From contig JBAZSD010000033.1 in assembly GCA_041662605.1 (NCBI GenBank), forward strand, positions 1 to 38,626: a stretch of DNA of 38,626 bases, read 5' to 3'. Shown piece by piece: positions 34,461 to 38,626 of the stretch. The notes beneath the pieces are model-generated. The model saw only the letters and a program-made list of their open reading frames with translations, was not told where the DNA came from and made no database searches. Within the stretch, counting starts at the first letter, position 1, and each line of letters opens with the position of its first letter. The stretch comes from Desulfomonilaceae bacterium. GTDB lineage: Bacteria; Desulfobacterota; Desulfomonilia; Desulfomonilales; Desulfomonilaceae. The position numbers and the translations under genes are program-made.

Positions 34461-36047
34461 CTATGAATTATACAAGTTTCGGTATTGCTGTTTTACGACA
34501 TTTTTCTGCAGTTTGCCTGTAGTTGTCTTGGGTAACTGGTCTACCATGATAACACCTTTAGGTACTTCGAACCCTCCAAGCTCTTTTTTGCATAGAGCAA
34601 TAACATCCTCCTCGGAAAGCGTAATGTTCTCTTTAGGAACTATGAAAGCCGTGACCGCCTCTATCCATTTGTCATGTGGGAGTCCTACTACCGCCACTTC
34701 GGCAACACGTGGATCAGCTAAAATTACCCGCTCAACCTTGATAGACGGGACATTTTCACCGCCGGTTTTAATCATGTCTTTTTTTCTATCTACAAATGCA
34801 AGAAGTCCATCTTCATCAAAATAGCCCAAATCTCCCGAATGAGCCCATCCAAATTTTCTTATCTCATTAGTTGCGTCCGGGTCCTTCAGATATTCAATCA
34901 AATGTGCAGGACCGCGTCTTACGATTTCACCTATCTCTCCCTGTGGGACCAGATTACCATCGTCATCCATTATTGCCGTCTCTACAGTCAGAGCTGGTTC
35001 TCCCCAGTAGTTACCCATCTTCTTTAGTTGCCATTCGGGTTTAAAATTCTCAGACGATGGAAAAAATTCCGTTTGCCCTGTTCCTAACATGAAATTGGGA
35101 CCGAAAGTTTCTATGCATTGATCAAGAGTCCTCTTGTCCATGGGCGTCATTGCGTATAGGCATCTCTTAACGTTAGAAACATCATAGTCCTTAAGTCGGG
35201 GATGATCCAATATTGCCCGCCACATCATGGGAAGGAGAAAAAGAAATCCAATTTTTTCCTCTTGGATTGTCTCCAGCATAATCGTAGGGTCAAAAATTCG
35301 AAATATTACAGTCTTTGATCCTATGTGAAAAAAGCTCGTGGCAAGTGTTTGCTGTGCGCAATGAAACATTGGCATCACTATTGCGCCGTTGTGTTCTCGA
35401 AATATTTGCAACTCTATTAGGTTGGTCAAAGACATGATGTAAAAACTTAGATGAGAAAGTACAATTCCTTTCGGTCTGGCCGTAGTGCCACTTGTGTACA
35501 AGACTGCAAAGGGATCGCGCTCCGAAATTACCTCTTCAATCTCTGAATCTGATTGACCATCCAGAAAATCATTAAAATCTATAAAATTTGGAGGCGTTTC
35601 ACTTGTTGTTGCGGGGATTGAGACGAAATGCTTCAGAGTTTTACATTTGTCTTTAACTTTATCGATCAGGGGACAAAGAGCGTCATCGACAACTATTGCT
35701 TTCGCTTCAGAGTGATTGAGCATGAAGATTATGTCGTCCGGACCTAAACGAGGATTTAGTGGCACTACAACAAATCCCCCTTTCGCACATCCGTACAAGG
35801 CGACAACAAGTTCCCATGAGTTTGGCCCAAGAATCGCTATTTTATCACCTTTTTTTAGACCGAGGTTCCTCAACGCTGCTGCAAAACGGTTAAGCTGTGC
35901 GTTTAGCGCTTTATAGCTAAGACTTATACGTTTGTTCCCTCTGTTTTCCACAATAGCTTCCCTGTCCGGAATATGCCGTGCCTGACGTCGAAAAACATCT
36001 CCCAGAGCCACCCTTTGTACTAGATTGAAGTCCAATTCAGTAACCAT
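34461..36047 (-). CDS. AMP-forming acyl-CoA synthetase
   Basis: Activates a carboxylic acid to its CoA thioester with ATP, through an acyl-adenylate. It belongs to the ANL superfamily and has 528 residues. The P-loop YTSGTTARPKG is at 184-194, followed by the GTGQTE adenine motif, HSGDLGYFDEDG, the hinge DRKKDMIKTGGENV, and the C-terminal catalytic Lys512 in TTTGKLQKN. The substrate (fatty, aromatic or branched acid) cannot be read from sequence. AAGGAGG precedes the ATG. It is transcribed in the same direction as the two acyl-CoA dehydrogenases, but with a 590-bp gap, so it probably has its own promoter. Confidence 0.92.
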   Translation of the reverse strand: MVTELDFNLVQRVALGDVFRRQARHIPDREAIVENRGNKRISLSYKALNAQLNRFAAALRNLGLKKGDKIAILGPNSWELVVALYGCAKGGFVVVPLNPRLGPDDIIFMLNHSEAKAIVVDDALCPLIDKVKDKCKTLKHFVSIPATTSETPPNFIDFNDFLDGQSDSEIEEVISERDPFAVLYTSGTTARPKGIVLSHLSFYIMSLTNLIELQIFREHNGAIVMPMFHCAQQTLATSFFHIGSKTVIFRIFDPTIMLETIQEEKIGFLFLLPMMWRAILDHPRLKDYDVSNVKRCLYAMTPMDKRTLDQCIETFGPNFMLGTGQTEFFPSSENFKPEWQLKKMGNYWGEPALTVETAIMDDDGNLVPQGEIGEIVRRGPAHLIEYLKDPDATNEIRKFGWAHSGDLGYFDEDGLLAFVDRKKDMIKTGGENVPSIKVERVILADPRVAEVAVVGLPHDKWIEAVTAFIVPKENITLSEEDVIALCKKELGGFEVPKGVIMVDQLPKTTTGKLQKNVVKQQYRNLYNS

Positions 36048-36638
36048 TTCCTTAGCCTCCTTTTAGTATCCGAATTGTCGAAGTTTCCAGACCATACAGA
36101 TACTTTGAATCTGTTACAGAAAAATACCCGCCAGTTAAACCCCCTCCTTTCTTTACTTAAACTAAACTGAGAACAGATTTACGACGATCATTCCCAAGGC
36201 CATGGCGCCTCCGGATCCCCTTGGTTGTGGAAAAACAAGCTCCTTTGCTGCTAAAACTTCCAATGCCATGTACTACTCTCGTCTCCCTTAGTGGACTTTC
36301 TCCGAAGTGGTGTCTACTTCCACCATCGGGGTGGATGTTATCTTTTCCAAAAAGCTGTCACCCGACAAAGAGTTCCATCTTCACTGTTGAACAGACATAC
36401 AGTGCCGGGGGTATGGATAACCTCAGGACAAAAATCATGAAAAGTCAGTAATAAATCATTGGTGTAGTAACAGTTGACCCGGTCAAGAGCAAAACATGTT
36501 AGAATTTCTATTCTTTTTACTGTGTTCATAGATATCTACAAAAGACAATAAGCTATCAATTGTCACGTTAGCAATTCTGATCCGATTGCATCTGCTTCTT
36601 ACGACAAAGGACAACAGTGTAGGCCTTTAGCATCATCA
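36048..36638. other. Gap between acyl-CoA synthetase and dehydrogenase genes, possible coding remnant
   Basis: No intact gene. On the minus strand, pieces such as MALEVLAAKELVFPQP running into GGAMALGMIVV before a stop (about 36275-36165) look protein-like, but the upstream continuation is in another frame and broken by stops. This suggests decayed coding sequence. A weak resemblance to a thiolase C-terminus is not strong enough to name it. A perfect 13-bp palindrome lies at 36474-36486. Confidence 0.4.
36474..36486. promoter_or_regulatory. Operator-like palindrome
   Basis: TTGACC-C-GGTCAA is a perfect inverted repeat with 6-bp arms. It lies downstream of the acyl-CoA dehydrogenases and upstream of the acyl-CoA synthetase, where a fatty-acid-responsive regulator might bind. 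No regulator gene is in the window. Confidence 0.35.
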
Positions 36639-37772
36639 TTAAAGACCTAACTCCCTAGCCACCTTTTTTCGCTGGAAATCCTGATCACCAAAGGCCTGAT
36701 CACCCGCAATAGATCGCCTGTGGTAAAGGTGCATGTCATGCTCCTTAGTGAAACCAATTCCCGCAAAGATCTGATGTCCAAAGCTAGTCACACGCCTGTA
36801 GGCCCCGCCGATGCGTGCTTTGGCCATGGCAATTTCCTTGCTCGCTCTAGTCAGTTCACTGACTTTCCAGGCTGCCTTATAAAGGATGAACCGGGAACCA
36901 TTAATGTCCATCCACATGTTGGCAAAATAATGCTGAATAGCCTGAAAACTGCCAATAGGATGATTGAACTGCGTCCTTTCCCTGGCATAGAGGAGAGCCA
37001 TATCCATCACCGCCTGGGCTCCCCCAATCATTTCAGCGCATCGAGCCAGCGCTGCCTTTTCCAAAACATCTATCACCGCAGTCCAGGCTAGATTCACCCT
37101 TCCCAGAACATTCTCCTTGGTTACCCTCACATCATTAAATACGATCTCACATTGTTTATCACGAGCTAAGGTTTTAAGAAGCGTACACTCGATTCCCGGA
37201 CTCTTAGCGTCAACCAGGAAAATAGTAAGACCATCCTCTGGATTTATCCCTTCTTCTGTCCTCGCCACACATAGGAAATAATCAGCAACATTTGCATCAG
37301 GGACAAAAAGCTTGGTACCACGGATGACATATTCATCATTGTCTAGAGCGGCCGTAACTTGAATAGAGGATGCATCACAGATAGCACTCAGCTCAGTCAA
37401 GGCCAAGGTAAGCTTTATCTCCCCACGTGCTATCTTGGGCAAGAATTCAATTTTCTGCTCCTCTCTTCCAAAGATTAAAACAGTCATTCCACCAAGGACA
37501 ACCGTGGAAAAGAATGGTCCCGGACAAATGTTGTATCCCATTTCTTCAAATAAAACTGCCAAATCCAAGAAAGAACCACCAATACCACCATACTCCTCAG
37601 GAACTACCAACCCCATCCATCCCAACGCCGCCATCTTCTGCCACAATTCACTGGAGTATCCTTCGTCACTTTCATCTAATTTTCTCACCAAGTCCTTAGG
37701 ACATTCTTTCGAGAGGAAATGACGGGCCGACTCCTTCAACATTCTCTGCTCTTCACTTAGGTCAAAATCCAT
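36639..37772 (-). CDS. Acyl-CoA dehydrogenase family protein
   Basis: A complete 377-residue flavoprotein of the acyl-CoA dehydrogenase fold. The N-terminal helical domain opens MDFDLSEEQRMLKESARHFL; a middle beta domain and a C-terminal helical domain follow, with RERTQFNHPIGSFQAIQH, which contacts FAD across the subunit interface. The place where YEGT-type proteins carry the catalytic Glu reads IAGDQAF, and no obvious replacement is seen. It may therefore be the non-catalytic partner in a heteromeric enzyme with the neighbour 42 bp upstream. GGAGG lies 8 bases before the ATG. The substrate is unknown. Confidence 0.88.
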   Translation of the reverse strand: MDFDLSEEQRMLKESARHFLSKECPKDLVRKLDESDEGYSSELWQKMAALGWMGLVVPEEYGGIGGSFLDLAVLFEEMGYNICPGPFFSTVVLGGMTVLIFGREEQKIEFLPKIARGEIKLTLALTELSAICDASSIQVTAALDNDEYVIRGTKLFVPDANVADYFLCVARTEEGINPEDGLTIFLVDAKSPGIECTLLKTLARDKQCEIVFNDVRVTKENVLGRVNLAWTAVIDVLEKAALARCAEMIGGAQAVMDMALLYARERTQFNHPIGSFQAIQHYFANMWMDINGSRFILYKAAWKVSELTRASKEIAMAKARIGGAYRRVTSFGHQIFAGIGFTKEHDMHLYHRRSIAGDQAFGDQDFQRKKVARELGL

Positions 37773-37814
37773 CCTATCGCCTCCAACGTGACTGTATTTC
37801 GGCCAATCAACATT

Positions 37815-38626
37815 TTAGCTTCGGGGTAATCCCAATCCTCGTGTGGCGATGAGCCCCCGCATGACCTCAGATGATCCAGCGCCAATGGGGCCCGATATGG
37901 AATCCAAGTAACCAAGACTTATCATTCCTTTTAAAGGTACCCATTTAGAGCCCCTTGTCAGTTGCCCGTATGGTCCCAATATCTCCATCGCAGTGCTGGC
38001 AAATGTTTGACCTAGTTCTGAGCCAAACAGCTTTAATGCCGATGACTCAAGAGTCGGAACAACTTCTTTATCCATCAGCCAAGCGGTTCGCCAGTAGAAA
38101 CCATAAAGCACCTCTATTTCAATCGCCATTGTTGCCAGCTTATCCCGCACCATAGAACTTCTCCCCAGTATTTCCCCATCACATGTTGTTTTATTTACAT
38201 ATTTTACCAACTCATCAAGAATACGCCTGAATGCTCCAACACCTAAAACAATTCTTTCAAATTGCAAAGCAACCATAAGATAATAAAAGCCCTTATTCAT
38301 CTTTCCTACTACATTCTTCTTAGGAATTCTAACGTCATCAAAAAACACCTCATTAAAGGAATGTAGTCCACATACGTTCTCAATTGGACGAATGGTGATA
38401 CCGGGCGATCTGTTATTTACAATCATTAGTGAAAGCCCTTCATGTTTTTTAGCAGTCGAATCCGTTCGGGCCATCAACCAGGCATAGTCCGCTATATGAG
38501 CGCCGCTACTCCATACTTTCTGCCCATTGATCACTAGGTCATCTCCATCTTCCTCCGCCCTTGTTTGCAATGAACCAAGATCGGATCCGGCGTTAGGCTC
38601 ACTGTAGCCCAGCCAAAACCGCACCT
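37815..38626 (-). CDS. Acyl-CoA dehydrogenase, N-terminus beyond window
   Basis: The gene runs off the right edge; about 270 C-terminal residues are visible. It enters at FWLGYSEPNAGSDLGSL, the conserved FAD/substrate segment of the middle domain, so the N-terminal helical domain lies outside. The GTG at 38624 is not the true start. The C-terminal helical domain has FERIVLGVGAF, whose Glu aligns with the helix-G catalytic base of isovaleryl-CoA dehydrogenase. The usual YEGTSE site reads GAGSSE. It is the upstream member of a tandem pair and probably co-transcribed with the following dehydrogenase. Confidence 0.9.
   Translation of the reverse strand, partial: VRFWLGYSEPNAGSDLGSLQTRAEEDGDDLVINGQKVWSSGAHIADYAWLMARTDSTAKKHEGLSLMIVNNRSPGITIRPIENVCGLHSFNEVFFDDVRIPKKNVVGKMNKGFYYLMVALQFERIVLGVGAFRRILDELVKYVNKTTCDGEILGRSSMVRDKLATMAIEIEVLYGFYWRTAWLMDKEVVPTLESSALKLFGSELGQTFASTAMEILGPYGQLTRGSKWVPLKGMISLGYLDSISGPIGAGSSEVMRGLIATRGLGLPRS

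Noticed and set aside
36221..36451. 76-codon plus-strand open frame in the gap before the acyl-CoA synthetase
   Set aside because: Low-quality composition, no ribosome-binding site, and it opposes the protein-like fragments on the other strand.

Overview
The window looks like chromosomal core DNA from a deltaproteobacterial (Desulfobacterota-type) anaerobe, probably in the Syntrophobacter/Desulfomonile neighbourhood. This rests on gene content and order, not on a marker-gene placement: a pyruvoyl arginine decarboxylase next to spermidine synthase and agmatinase, pheST followed by a MerR-type gene, metX-metW, paired acyl-CoA dehydrogenases with an acyl-CoA synthetase, an iron-sulfur flavoprotein, and a B12-binding radical SAM protein. 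I found no rRNA, tRNA, CRISPR array, transposase or phage gene.

Layout. 1-5.6 kb: gmk (+), then a minus-strand block with an HtrA-type protease, the polyamine cluster pdaD-speE-speB and an unknown membrane-anchored envelope protein. 5.7-13.1 kb (+): a class I aminotransferase with rsmE, a TPR protein with an unassigned N-terminal domain, hflK-hflC, and a B12/radical SAM protein. 13.1-16.1 kb: a small minus-strand membrane protein whose upstream region holds a striking hairpin with a U-tract, then map and murD (+). 16.2-21.6 kb (-): a translation cluster rpmI-rplT-pheS-pheT, a MerR-type regulator and a small zinc ribbon; infC and ihfA, which flank this cluster in E. coli, are absent. 21.6-22.9 kb is mostly non-coding with several hairpins and one 61-residue zinc-finger protein. 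22.9-31.4 kb (+): an M3-like metallopeptidase, metX-metW, hisS-aspS, and a large carboxyltransferase-family enzyme with a C-terminal Cache-like domain. 31.4-33.3 kb: an AT-rich promoter region and an outer-membrane beta-barrel protein. 33.4 kb to the end (-): an iron-sulfur flavoprotein, an acyl-CoA synthetase and two acyl-CoA dehydrogenases, the last running off the window.

How the parts work together. PdaD, SpeB and SpeE would take arginine through agmatine and putrescine to spermidine; the decarboxylated S-adenosylmethionine donor enzyme is not here. MetX and MetW feed methionine synthesis. hisS/aspS and pheS/pheT are overlapping or closely spaced synthetase pairs. The acyl-CoA cluster suggests activation and dehydrogenation of a carboxylic acid, possibly by a heteromeric dehydrogenase.

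Most of the window is ordinary housekeeping sequence. The items that most deserve a second look are the carboxyltransferase-Cache fusion (29518-31410), the inverse-autotransporter-like barrel without an adhesin passenger (31717-33318), the possible small RNA or attenuator at 13653-13723, the multi-hairpin leader before the metallopeptidase (22642-22897), and the paired acyl-CoA dehydrogenases. I do not see a clearly new multi-gene system.
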